Origin: Streptomyces hilarionis
GTDB lineage: Bacteria > Actinomycetota > Actinomycetes > Streptomycetales > Streptomycetaceae
Assembly: GCF_024539675.1 (NCBI RefSeq)
Contig: NZ_JAHHIT010000061.1
Coordinates: 1-57,130, forward strand
DNA: 57,130 bases
Reading direction: 5' to 3'
The notes below the pieces were generated by a model that made no database searches, was not told the DNA's origin, and saw only the letters and a program-made list of their open reading frames with translations. Shown here one piece after another: positions 39,586-48,012 of this stretch (position 1 is its first letter; each line of letters begins with the position of its first letter). A program made the translations under genes and the position numbers.

Positions 39586-40401
39586 CTACCGCGACAGCGC
39601 GGTGTCGTTGCCGCCCAGGGCGTCCGTCAGCGCGGTGGCGGCCGCGGAGAGGTCCGTGCGGATCGCCCGCTCGCGCGGCAGCAGGTCATGCTCCCTGCCG
39701 ACGACCGACACGGCGGCCCTGATGCGCCCGTCGAGGTCGCGCACCGGGACCGCGTACTCGGCGACCCCGTGCTCGAACTCGCCGTGCGCGGCGACGACAC
39801 CCCGTAGCCGGTCGTGGTCGTTGGCCGCGACGAGTTCCGCGGCGGTACGGGCCGCGTGGGGACCGCCGACGCCGATCAGCTCGTAGTCGTCGAGCAGCGC
39901 GGCGATCTCCTCGGCGGTGTGGTCGAGGAGGAGGGCGCGGCCGGCGCCGGTGCACCAGCACGGGGTGACGAGACTCGCCCGGCCCTGCCACTCCTGGACG
40001 AAGCCAGCGGCGGACTCGGCGCGCAGCAGGCGGACCTGGACGCCGTCGCGGACGGAGAGCCGCGCGCCGGCCCCGTGCGCCACGGCCATGCGGCGCAGCA
40101 GCGGACGGCTGCGCCGCACCAGGCCCGGATGCAGCGACGCGGCCGTCGCGAAGAAGGCGTCACCGGCGCGCAGCGTCGAGTCGTCGAGACGTTCGAGGAA
40201 GCCCTTGTCGCACAGGTCCTGCGTGGTGCGTGAGGCCTTGCTGCGCTCGATGCCGACCTCGCTCGCCAGCCTGCTGACGTTGAAGCCGTTGCGGCCCGAC
40301 GCCTCGCGGTCCAGGACGGTGTTGACCACGCGCAGAGCCATACGGAGCGAGGAGGCAGCTCCAGGGCCCCTGTGCGTCGGGGCGGGGCCGTTCGTCGTCA
40401 C
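39586..40401 (-). CDS. IclR-family regulator of the homoserine operon
   Basis: Regulator of 271 residues starting with GTG. The N-terminal winged helix contains FNVSRLASEVGIERSKASRT; the C-terminal effector domain contains HGAGARLSVRDGVQVRLLRA, WCTGAGRALLLDHTAEEIAA and VPVRDLDGRIRAAVSVVG, the usual IclR blocks. It is divergent from the homoserine dehydrogenase operon across a 262-nt gap and probably controls it in response to a pathway metabolite. Confidence 0.88.
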   Translation of the reverse strand: MTTNGPAPTHRGPGAASSLRMALRVVNTVLDREASGRNGFNVSRLASEVGIERSKASRTTQDLCDKGFLERLDDSTLRAGDAFFATAASLHPGLVRRSRPLLRRMAVAHGAGARLSVRDGVQVRLLRAESAAGFVQEWQGRASLVTPCWCTGAGRALLLDHTAEEIAALLDDYELIGVGGPHAARTAAELVAANDHDRLRGVVAAHGEFEHGVAEYAVPVRDLDGRIRAAVSVVGREHDLLPRERAIRTDLSAAATALTDALGGNDTALSR

Positions 40402-40663
40402 GACCGCACTATATGCGAGCCGCCGATCGGCTGGCCCGGGACGACGGGGACGCACAGTGAAGGCTCTTGAGCGGGGGAGGGGGCATGCGCGGCCCGGCCC
40501 GGTCCGGAGCATCGGCGCGGGACGACAGGACGAACGGCACTCGCGGGCGCGCATCGGCAGTCCGCCCGGTCGTATCGGCATGGCCGTACTGACGTGGCGG
40601 GGCGTGAGGCTGTGGGGGTCGCGCCGCCGAGGGGTGGCGCCGTCACGGAAGGAGGAGGTCCGG

Positions 40664-41761
40664 ATGACCCGATACGACCTCGCGCTCATCGGATTCGGCG
40701 GTGTGAACCGCGCGCTCGCCGAGCTGATCGTCGAACGCGCCGACACGATGGAGGCCGAACTGGGCTTCGGGCTGCGGGTGGTGGCCATCACCGACCTGCG
40801 GGCCGGATCGCTCGTGCGCACGGACGGCCCGGGGATCGACCTGGCTCCGCTGCTCGCCGTCGGGCCCGGTGAGCTCGACTTCTCGATGCTGGCGGGCGGC
40901 AGCCCGGACCCGCGCAACGAATGGGTCATCCGCGAGGTGCCCGCCGACATCGTGGCCGAGGCCACCTTCACCGACCCCGTGGACGGCGAGCCCGCGCTGT
41001 CCCACGTGCGGTGGGCGGTCGAGGCCGGCAAGCACGTCTGCACCACCAACAAGGGGCCGGTCGCCCTGCACGGCGGCGCCCTGAAGGAACTGGCGCGACG
41101 GCACGGCGTCCACGTCGAGTTCGAGGGGACCGTGATGTCGGGGACCCCGGTCCTGCGCACCGCGCGCCGCATGTTCGGCGGGCTGGCCGTGCAGGGTTTC
41201 GAGGGTGTCCTGAACGGCACCTCCAACTACGTCCTCGGCCGTGTGGAGTCCGGCCTGTCCTTCGCGGACGCCGTCGCCGAGGCCCAGGCCCTGGGGTACG
41301 CGGAGGCCGACCCGACGGCCGACATCGAGGGCTACGACGTCCAGCTCAAGGTCATGATCCTCGCGGGTGAGGTGCTCGGAGCCGAACTCTCCCGCGCGGA
41401 CGTGCCCTGCACCGGGCTGTCCGACCTCACCGCCGCCGACGTCCGCCGCGCCGCGGCCGAGGGCCTGCGCTGGAAGCTGGTCGGCTCCGCCTCCCGGCGG
41501 CCGGACGGCGCCGTGGAGGCCCGCGTCGCGCCGGTAGCCCTGCCCACCGAGCACGCGCTCGCCGGGGTCTCCGGACCCGTCAACGCCGTCGCCTTCCACA
41601 CCGACCTGCTCGGCACCGTCACGGTCGCCGGGCCCGGCGCGGGACGCGTCGAGACGGCCTACGCCCTGCTCTCGGACGTCATCGGCATCCACGAGGGCAT
41701 CCACGAGCACACCGCGGCGCCCGCGTCCGCCGACACCCTTCTGGAGGCCGGCCGTGCCTGA
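40664..41761 (+). CDS. Homoserine dehydrogenase family protein
   Basis: NAD(P)-dependent oxidoreductase of 365 residues, preceded by GGAGGAGG. The Rossmann start is ALIGFGGVNRALAEL; then CTTNKGPVA (Lys130), LNGTSNYVLGRV, and LGYAEADPTADIEGYDVQLK, carrying the conserved acidic residues and Lys229 of homoserine dehydrogenase. There is no ACT domain, so it is not the feedback-regulated biosynthetic type. With an aldehyde dehydrogenase and a former aspartase downstream, it probably runs in the catabolic direction, homoserine to aspartate semialdehyde. Its 3' end overlaps the next gene by 8 nt. Confidence 0.87.
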   Translation: MTRYDLALIGFGGVNRALAELIVERADTMEAELGFGLRVVAITDLRAGSLVRTDGPGIDLAPLLAVGPGELDFSMLAGGSPDPRNEWVIREVPADIVAEATFTDPVDGEPALSHVRWAVEAGKHVCTTNKGPVALHGGALKELARRHGVHVEFEGTVMSGTPVLRTARRMFGGLAVQGFEGVLNGTSNYVLGRVESGLSFADAVAEAQALGYAEADPTADIEGYDVQLKVMILAGEVLGAELSRADVPCTGLSDLTAADVRRAAAEGLRWKLVGSASRRPDGAVEARVAPVALPTEHALAGVSGPVNAVAFHTDLLGTVTVAGPGAGRVETAYALLSDVIGIHEGIHEHTAAPASADTLLEAGRA

Positions 41762-43241
41762 CACCACCCTGGACATCGCCCCCCTGACGCTCACCGCCGC
41801 CGGTGCCGCGTCCGGCGGCGGGACGGCCCCCGGCCCGACCGGGCACGGCCCGGTCGGCGACGGCATGGCCGTCGTGCGCAACCCCTACGACGGCGAGGCC
41901 ATCGGCTCGGTGTGCCTCACCCCGGCCGCCTCGGTGGACGACGTCATGCGCCGGGCCCGGGAGGGGCGCACCAAGGCGCGCGGCCTCTCCCGCGCGGCTC
42001 GTGCGGCCGTGCTCGACGGCGCGGCCCGGCTGGTCGAGGAGCGTGCCGAGTCCTTCGCCCGGCTGATCGTCGCCGAGGCGGGCAAGACGCTGGTCCAGGC
42101 GCGCAAGGAGACCGCCCGTGCGGTCAACACCCTGCGCCTGTCGGCCGCCGAGGCGCGCCGCAACGCGGGCGAGGTGGTGCCGTTCGACGCCTACGCGGGA
42201 TCGGAGGGGCGGCTGGGCTGGTTCACCCGCGAGCCTTTGGGCGTCATCGCGGCGGTCACGCCGTACAACGACCCGCTCAACCTGGTCGCCCACAAGCTCG
42301 GGCCCGCGATCGCCGGCGGCAACGCCGTCGTGCTCAAACCCTCCCTGCTCACCCCGCTGTCCGCGCTGCGGCTGGTCGACACGCTGGTGGAGGCCGGGCT
42401 GCCTGAGGAGGTGGTGACGGTGGTCAACGGCGGCGCCGACCTGGGGGCCGCCGTGGTGTCGGCGCCCGAGGTCCGCATGGTGTCGTTCACCGGAGGGTTC
42501 CGCGCGGGCGAGGCCGTCGCCCGCTCCGCGGGACTGAGGAAGCTCGCCATGGACCTGGGCGGCAACGCCCCGGTCATCGTGCTGGCCGACGCGGATGTGG
42601 CGGCGGCGGTCGAGGCCTGCGTGTCCGGCGCGTTCTGGGCGGCCGGGCAGAACTGCATCGGCACCCAGCGGATCCTCGTCGCACGCGCGGTGTACCCGGC
42701 GTTCCGGGACGCCTTCGTCGCACGGACCCTGAGGCTGCGCACCGGCGACCCGATGGACGCACGCACCGACGTCGGCCCCATGATCAGCGAAAGGGCGGCG
42801 GCCGCCGCCGAGCACACGGTCACGGCGGCGATCGAGCGGGGCGCGCGGCTGCTGTGCGGCCACGAGCGGGAGGCCGGCCTGTACGCCCCCACCGTGCTGG
42901 AGGACGTGCCGGGCACCTCGGACCTGTGGCGTGAGGAGGTGTTCGCGCCGGTCGTGGCGCTCCAGGCCGTGGACTCCTTCGAGGAGGCCGTGCAGCGGGC
43001 CAACGAGATCGACTTCAGCCTGCACGCGGGCGTCTTCACCGGCTCGCTGGAGCGGGCCATGGACGCGGCACGGCTGCTGGAGGCGGGCGGCGTCATGATC
43101 AACGACTCCTCCGACTACCGCTTCGACGCCATGCCCTTCGGCGGCTTCAAGTACGGCAGCATGGGCCGCGAGGGCGTGCGCTTCGCCTACGAGGAGATGA
43201 CCCAGCCGAAGGTCGTCTGCCTCAACCGGGAGCCGGCGTGA
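41754..43241 (+). CDS. Aldehyde dehydrogenase, candidate aspartate-semialdehyde oxidiser
   Basis: NAD(P)-dependent aldehyde dehydrogenase of 495 residues starting with GTG inside the previous gene. Asn172 (VTPYNDP), Lys195 (VVLKPS) and catalytic Cys301 (WAAGQNCIGTQ) are in place. The general-base glutamate, normally in LELGG, is Asp267 here (AMDLGGN). Its closest-looking relatives are lactaldehyde/phosphonoacetaldehyde-type enzymes. Placed after homoserine dehydrogenase, oxidation of aspartate semialdehyde to aspartate is a plausible role. The stop overlaps the aspartase relic start (GTGA). Confidence 0.85.
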   Translation: MPDTTLDIAPLTLTAAGAASGGGTAPGPTGHGPVGDGMAVVRNPYDGEAIGSVCLTPAASVDDVMRRAREGRTKARGLSRAARAAVLDGAARLVEERAESFARLIVAEAGKTLVQARKETARAVNTLRLSAAEARRNAGEVVPFDAYAGSEGRLGWFTREPLGVIAAVTPYNDPLNLVAHKLGPAIAGGNAVVLKPSLLTPLSALRLVDTLVEAGLPEEVVTVVNGGADLGAAVVSAPEVRMVSFTGGFRAGEAVARSAGLRKLAMDLGGNAPVIVLADADVAAAVEACVSGAFWAAGQNCIGTQRILVARAVYPAFRDAFVARTLRLRTGDPMDARTDVGPMISERAAAAAEHTVTAAIERGARLLCGHEREAGLYAPTVLEDVPGTSDLWREEVFAPVVALQAVDSFEEAVQRANEIDFSLHAGVFTGSLERAMDAARLLEAGGVMINDSSDYRFDAMPFGGFKYGSMGREGVRFAYEEMTQPKVVCLNREPA

Positions 43242-43749
43242 GCGACTTCGAGGCCGCGTCCGACGCCGGCTCCCCGGCGTCGCACGGCTCCCCGACGCGG
43301 GTCGAGTCCGACGCGCTGGGCGACGTACGGGTGCCCGCACACGTCCACCGGGGCGCGCACACCGCCCGCGCCCTGGACGACTTCCGCGTCAGCGGTGCGC
43401 GTTGCAGGACGCGGTGCCGATGACGCCGGGCCGCGAGTCCGGCGCGTTCGGCGTGACGCCCGCGGAGGAGGTCGGCAGGATCCGCGACACGCTGCCGCTG
43501 CCGGCCGAGGCCAACCTCGGCGCGACGGCCGTCGGCACCGTCATCACCGCCGACCGTGAGCGACTCGCGCGCGGGGCCGCCGGCGCGGTCGGCGCGGTGA
43601 CGGCGCTCGCCGCGCGCATCGGCCACGAGGCCGCGACGGAGGTGGCCCGGGACGCCTCGCGCACCGGCGCCGACGTGGTGGACGTCGTCGTGGCGCGTGG
43701 ACCGCTGGACCCCGAGAGCGCGCCGCGCCTCATCGCCGCGGCCGGCTGA
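43238..43749 (+). pseudogene. aspA: Aspartate ammonia-lyase pseudogene with two internal deletions
   Basis: The first frame (from GTG 43238) gives TRVESDALGDVRVPAHVHRG and AHTARALDDFRVSG, the N-terminus of aspartase/fumarase proteins. At about 43395 the match jumps, with a frame change, to ALQDAVPMTPGRESGAFGVT and NLGATAVGTVITADRERL from the middle of the enzyme, then in frame to AVTALAARIGHEAATEVARD and the C-terminal ARGPLDPESAPRLIAAAG. About 1.4 kb is expected but only 0.5 kb remains. The GSSxMPxKxNP active-site loop is gone. The original GTGA coupling to the aldehyde dehydrogenase is kept. Confidence 0.8.
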
Positions 43750-44170
43750 CCACCCGGGACAGCGTCAGCGCCGTCACCGTGTCCCGTACACCGGGCATTT
43801 GGGCCATCTGCTCCCAGATGCCCCGTACGCGTTCCAGGGAGTCGGCCTCGACGCTGACCAGCAGGTCGAACTGGCCGCTGAGGACGTCGCAGGAGACCAC
43901 CTCGGGGATGCGCTTGAGCGCGGCGAGGACGTCGGCCCCGCGCATCCGGTCCTCCCGGTAGACCAGGACGTGCGCGGCCACCGTCTCGCGGTCCCGGCCG
44001 CTCGGCGGGCGCACGATCGTGTAACCGCCGATGTGCCCCTGCCGCTCCAGCCGCTCGACGCGCTGGCGCACGGCGTTGCGCGACAGCCGTACGCGCCGGC
44101 CCAGTTCGGCGTGGGAGATCCGGGCGTTGCGGGTGAGTTCGGTGATGATCCGCTCGTCGATGGCGTCCAT
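43730..44170 (-). CDS. Lrp/AsnC-family regulator
   Basis: Regulator of 146 residues. The N-terminal helix-turn-helix is MDAIDERIITELTRNARISH to LSRNAVRQRVERLERQG; the C-terminal RAM/ligand domain contains VVSCDVLSGQFDLLVSVEAD. It probably senses an amino acid. Its 3' end overlaps the end of the converging aspartase relic by 20 nt. It lies 79 nt after the cyclase-fold gene on the same strand and may be the last gene of the permease operon. Confidence 0.9.
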   Translation of the reverse strand: MDAIDERIITELTRNARISHAELGRRVRLSRNAVRQRVERLERQGHIGGYTIVRPPSGRDRETVAAHVLVYREDRMRGADVLAALKRIPEVVSCDVLSGQFDLLVSVEADSLERVRGIWEQMAQMPGVRDTVTALTLSRVVSRPRR

Positions 44171-44249
44171 GGCGCTTCCTGTCCTCTGACTGGCGAAGGC
44201 TCCGGTGGCCGGGGGCCACCGGAGCCGCTGTGCCGCTTCGCGACGTCGT

Positions 44250-45041
44250 TCAGTTCTCCTGGTGCAGGGCGAAGACACGGGCCGGGAAGCCCGAACCGCC
44301 CTGGGGCTTGGGCCAGGTGGCCACGATCAGCGCGCCCGCCTCCGGCACTTCGTCCAGGTGGGCCATGAGCTCGATCTGCCAGCGGTCGCGTCGCAGGACG
44401 TAGTCCTCCAGACCGAAGTCGCCCGCGGAGGTGGCCAGTCCGGGGTCGGTGTCGGTCTGCTCGTGCCCGATCGCGGTGACGCCGGCCTCCTCGAAGAGGT
44501 ACCGCAGGACCTCGGCGGACCAGCCCGGGCAGTGGCTCACGCCCGCCTCGTCCTTGTTGGCCATGGCGGCCGGGTCCGGCCAGCGGCGGCCCCAGCCCGT
44601 GCGCAGCGCGACGAACGCGCCCCGGGGGATCCGGCCGTGGCGCGCCTCCCAGGCCGCGACGTCCGCCAGGGTCGGCACGGCGTCGGGGTCCGCGGCCACG
44701 CGCTCGGTGATGTCGAGGACGACGAGCGGCAGGATCATCTCGTCGACGGGTATCTCGTCCAGGGTCCGGCCGCCCGCCACGAAGTGGACGGGCGGGTCGA
44801 CGTGGGTGCCCCACTGTCCGACGATCGTGTAGAGGTGCACGGTGAAGCCGTCGCCGCGGGACATGTCGAAGGGCGTTTCGCGCTTCTCGTCGGGGAAGGC
44901 GGGGAAGTGCGGCTGGCCGGGGTGGAAGGCGTGCGTCAGGTCGGTGCGGACCGTTCCGGCGGTGAGCGCGCGGTGCAGGGCCCACAGCGGGGGTTCGGTG
45001 GTGGTCGCGGGTGTGGCCGTGACGGCCGTGTCCGGTGTCAT
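44250..45041 (-). CDS. Cyclase-family (kynurenine formamidase-like) metal hydrolase
   Basis: Protein of 263 residues of the cyclase family PF04199. GQWGTHVDPPVHF carries the metal-binding HxDxPxHF signature, and VTAIGHEQTDTD with FALHQEN are later conserved parts. Family members hydrolyse formylkynurenine, isatin or similar amides/lactams. The ATG overlaps the stop of the HAD gene (ATGA). With an amino-acid permease upstream, hydrolysis of an imported or derived amide is plausible; the substrate is unknown. Confidence 0.87.
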   Translation of the reverse strand: MTPDTAVTATPATTTEPPLWALHRALTAGTVRTDLTHAFHPGQPHFPAFPDEKRETPFDMSRGDGFTVHLYTIVGQWGTHVDPPVHFVAGGRTLDEIPVDEMILPLVVLDITERVAADPDAVPTLADVAAWEARHGRIPRGAFVALRTGWGRRWPDPAAMANKDEAGVSHCPGWSAEVLRYLFEEAGVTAIGHEQTDTDPGLATSAGDFGLEDYVLRRDRWQIELMAHLDEVPEAGALIVATWPKPQGGSGFPARVFALHQEN

Positions 45042-45736
45042 GCGTGTTCGTCCTCCATCTCGGCGCCGTGTCCGGCGTTGTCCAACAGGTCGATCCAGTC
45101 GAGGAGTTCGGCGGGCCGGGCGACGGAGGCGACCGCGTGGGCCGACTCGGCGGGGCCGCCGTACCCCCACCGCACATGGACGGCCGGAATCCCCTCGGCC
45201 GCCGCGCTCTCCACGTCGTAGGCGCGGTCGCCGACCATGAGCGGCCGGCGGACGTCGGCGCCGCCCGCCCGCAGGCGGGCCACGCACTCCCGGATCACCT
45301 CCCGCTTGGTCGTGCGGCCCGCCTCCTCGCGCACACCGCACACGGTCGGCAGCCGGGAGCCGAGGCCGAAGCGGCGGGTCATCAGTTCCGCCTGGTCCTG
45401 CACCTTCGAGGTCGCCACGCCCATCGGCAGACCGCGCGCGGCCAGGGCGTCGAGCAGTTCCGGGACGCCGTCGTACAGCGCGGCGGCCGTCGCGCCGTCG
45501 CGGGCGTACGCGGCGCGGTAGGCCGTCAGCGCGGCGCGTGCGGCGACCTCGTCGAGCCCGACCACGTGGCGGAAGGTGTCGTGCATCGGCGGGCCGACGA
45601 AGGAGCGCAGGGTGGCCGCGTCGGGGACCGGGACCCCGACGGAGCGCAGGGCCTCGGCGGCGCTGGCGGTCACGCCGGGAGCGGAGTCCACCAGGGTGCC
45701 GTCCAGGTCGAGCAGCACACAGGTCGGCGCCCTCAC
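45038..45736 (-). CDS. HAD hydrolase, phosphoglycolate phosphatase-like
   Basis: Protein of 232 residues. Motif I is VLLDLDGTLVDSAPG with both catalytic Asp residues, motif II GVATSKVQDQ, motif III and IV around KREVIRE and MVGDRAYDVESAAAEG. The helical cap between motifs I and II is of the Gph type. Coupled on both sides: GTGA overlap with the permease upstream and ATGA overlap with the cyclase gene downstream. Confidence 0.88.
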   Translation of the reverse strand: MRAPTCVLLDLDGTLVDSAPGVTASAAEALRSVGVPVPDAATLRSFVGPPMHDTFRHVVGLDEVAARAALTAYRAAYARDGATAAALYDGVPELLDALAARGLPMGVATSKVQDQAELMTRRFGLGSRLPTVCGVREEAGRTTKREVIRECVARLRAGGADVRRPLMVGDRAYDVESAAAEGIPAVHVRWGYGGPAESAHAVASVARPAELLDWIDLLDNAGHGAEMEDEHA

Positions 45737-47178
45737 GCGGCCGCCCCCGCGCCGCGGCGGCGGCCGTGCCGCAGCCAGTGGTACAGGTAGCAGCCGGCGA
45801 CGAACGGGACGCCGAAGTACAGGGCCGTCGCCTGGGCGGGATCGAGCGCGATGCCGACGAGTGAGGCGAGGCACAGGACGAAGGCGAGCACCGGCACGAG
45901 CGGGTAGAGAGGCGTCCGGTAGGGCAGGGCCCTCGGGATTCCGCCCGCGCGGACGAAGGCCCGCCGGTGGAAGAACTGCGAGGCGGCGATGGACATCCAG
46001 ACCCCGACCGCGGCGAATCCGGCGATCGACACCAGCACCAGGTACACCGTCTCGGGCGCCGCGACGCTGCTCACCAGGGAGGCGAGACCGCCGAGCATGC
46101 TCAGGGCCAGCGCGGTCAGGGGGATGCCGCGGCGGCTGAGCCGGCGCAGCGCCTGCGGCGCCTGCTTCTCCTCCGCGAGCGAGAAGAGCATGCGGGCGCA
46201 GGAGTACAGGCCGCTGTTGCCGGCCGACAGCAGCGCCGTGATGATCACGAAGTTCATGGCGTCGGCCGCGTAGGGGAAGCCGACGGAGGAGAAGACGGTG
46301 ACGAACGGACTCTCGTCCAGGCCCACCTGGTCGTAGGGGATGGTCGCGGCGATCACCGTGATCGCGCCGACGAAGAAGACCAGCAGGCGGATGACGGTGA
46401 CGCGCAGGGCCTTGGGCACGGCCTCCGCGGGATTCTCCGTCTCGCCCGCGGCGACGCCGATCAGTTCGGAGCCGGAGAAGGCGTAGAACGCGGCCAGCAC
46501 GGTGACCAGGACGCCCGAGAAGCCGTTCGGGAAGAGGCCGTCGGGCGTGTGGAAGTTCTGCAACAGCAGGGGGTGCGAGCCGCCCTCGGCGAGCGGGTGG
46601 AAGCCGGCCAGCGCCGCGCCGCCGAACACGATGAGGGCGACGACGGCGGTCACCTTGACCAGCGAGAACCAGTACTCGGTCTCGCCGAAGACGCGGGCCG
46701 AGAAGGCGTTCGCCCCGAAGACGACGGCGGCGAAGACCACGCACCAGACCCAGACGCCGACGCCGGGGAACCAGCGCTGCATCAGCAGCCCGCACGCGGT
46801 GAACTCGGAGCCGAGGGCGACCGCCCAGGTCAGCCAGTAGAGCCAGGCGGTGGCGAATCCGGTGGCCGGGCCGATCGACCGGCTCGCGTAGACGTGGAAG
46901 GCGCCCGAGACGGGGTAGGCGACGGCGAGTTCGCCGAGGCAGGCCATCACCAGCCAGACGACGAACGCGCCGACCAGGTAGGCCAGGACGGCGCCGAGCG
47001 GACCGGCCTGGGAGACGGTGTAGCCGGAGCTGAGGAAGAGCCCGGAACCGATGACGCCACCCATGGCGATCATGACGAGGTGGCGGGAGCGCATGGTGCG
47101 GCGCAGGCCGTCGCCCGGCGGCCGGGGAGCGGTGTCTGCGGCGGCCGGAGCGTTGTCCGGTGCTGCTGAGACGGACAT
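45733..47178 (-). CDS. Amino-acid permease (APC family)
   Basis: Transporter of 481 residues with about twelve helices. MRSRHLVMIAMGGVIGSGLF is the APC helix-1 substrate and ion motif and GETENPAEAVPKALR a conserved loop. The type is closest to GABA/proline/aromatic amino-acid permeases. GAGGAG precedes ATG 47178. It heads an overlapping operon with HAD and cyclase genes. Confidence 0.9.
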   Translation of the reverse strand: MSVSAAPDNAPAAADTAPRPPGDGLRRTMRSRHLVMIAMGGVIGSGLFLSSGYTVSQAGPLGAVLAYLVGAFVVWLVMACLGELAVAYPVSGAFHVYASRSIGPATGFATAWLYWLTWAVALGSEFTACGLLMQRWFPGVGVWVWCVVFAAVVFGANAFSARVFGETEYWFSLVKVTAVVALIVFGGAALAGFHPLAEGGSHPLLLQNFHTPDGLFPNGFSGVLVTVLAAFYAFSGSELIGVAAGETENPAEAVPKALRVTVIRLLVFFVGAITVIAATIPYDQVGLDESPFVTVFSSVGFPYAADAMNFVIITALLSAGNSGLYSCARMLFSLAEEKQAPQALRRLSRRGIPLTALALSMLGGLASLVSSVAAPETVYLVLVSIAGFAAVGVWMSIAASQFFHRRAFVRAGGIPRALPYRTPLYPLVPVLAFVLCLASLVGIALDPAQATALYFGVPFVAGCYLYHWLRHGRRRGAGAAA

Positions 47179-47353
47179 GGCGGTCTCCTCTGCGGAGCGG
47201 AGCGGGGAGAGCGGGACGGGCGTGGGGGGCGATCGGCAGGGCATGGCGGCGGGGTCGGGCCACTTTCGGGGGTGACGGCGCGCGTCGGGGTGGTCGCGGA
47301 CCGGGGGAGCGGCCGCCCGGTGCGGGCGACGGGCTCACGGGTGGGGCGGCGGG

Positions 47354-47827
47354 TCAGGCCCGGGAGACGAGGTCCAGCGGGGCGGAGAGTTCGATCACCG
47401 GTACCTCCCAGGGGTGGGCGTCGGCGATGCGGGCGAGGATTCGCGCGAGGGCGTCGTCGTCCGCGTCGGCGTCGACGTGGGTGGTCACGGCGAGCGTCGC
47501 GGACAGGGACCGTGCGCCGGTCGAGCCCAGGGCGGGACGGGCGCCGGGCCGGACGGTGAATCCCTCGACGCCGAGGGAGACCTCGAAGACGTCGTCGTAG
47601 ACGCCGAAGTCCCCGAGCCCGGGGGAGGTCTCCACGACGCGCAGGAACGAGGCGAAGGACTCGTCGGACCGCAGCGCGTCGAGGTCGCCCATCGCGCAGG
47701 CGGTCAGGGTCGCGGGCGCGACCGGCCAGTACACCTTGATCGTCCGGACCGTCCGGCGCCGGACGGACGCCCGGGCGCCCTCGCGGTCCTGGGCGGTCGG
47801 TTCCGGCGTGATCGTCGTCGTGGCCAT
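47354..47827 (-). CDS. Hypothetical protein upstream of the permease
   Basis: Soluble protein of 157 residues, no signal or membrane segment. TIKVYWPVAPATLTACAMGD begins the ordered part; the C-terminus (LARILARIADAHPWEVPVIE) resembles the HPYExP element of NIF3/CutA-like ferredoxin folds, so a small alpha/beta metal-binding or trimeric fold is possible. It is on the permease strand, 175 nt upstream, and divergent from the IclR gene. Function unknown. Confidence 0.7.
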   Translation of the reverse strand: MATTTITPEPTAQDREGARASVRRRTVRTIKVYWPVAPATLTACAMGDLDALRSDESFASFLRVVETSPGLGDFGVYDDVFEVSLGVEGFTVRPGARPALGSTGARSLSATLAVTTHVDADADDDALARILARIADAHPWEVPVIELSAPLDLVSRA

Positions 47828-47879
47828 GCGCGTCTCATTCCTTCGGCATCCGGCGGCGGGTGATGCAAGGATGCTAGGC

Positions 47880-47894
47880 GTGCATTAAATGCAC
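47880..47894. promoter_or_regulatory. 15-bp perfect palindrome, candidate IclR operator
   Basis: GTGCATT-A-AATGCAC lies between the divergent hypothetical gene (start 47827) and the IclR gene (start 48013). It is AT-rich against the background and has the 15-bp size common for IclR operators. Confidence 0.6.
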
Positions 47895-48012
47895 GGCAAG
47901 ATGCAGATGGCGCACACTTCGAGGGGTCGTGGACGCGGAGGTACAGTTGCGCACCGACAGTGACGAGGACGGCGCCGCGGCGAACGCGCGCGCCGGCACG
48001 GCGGAGGAACAC

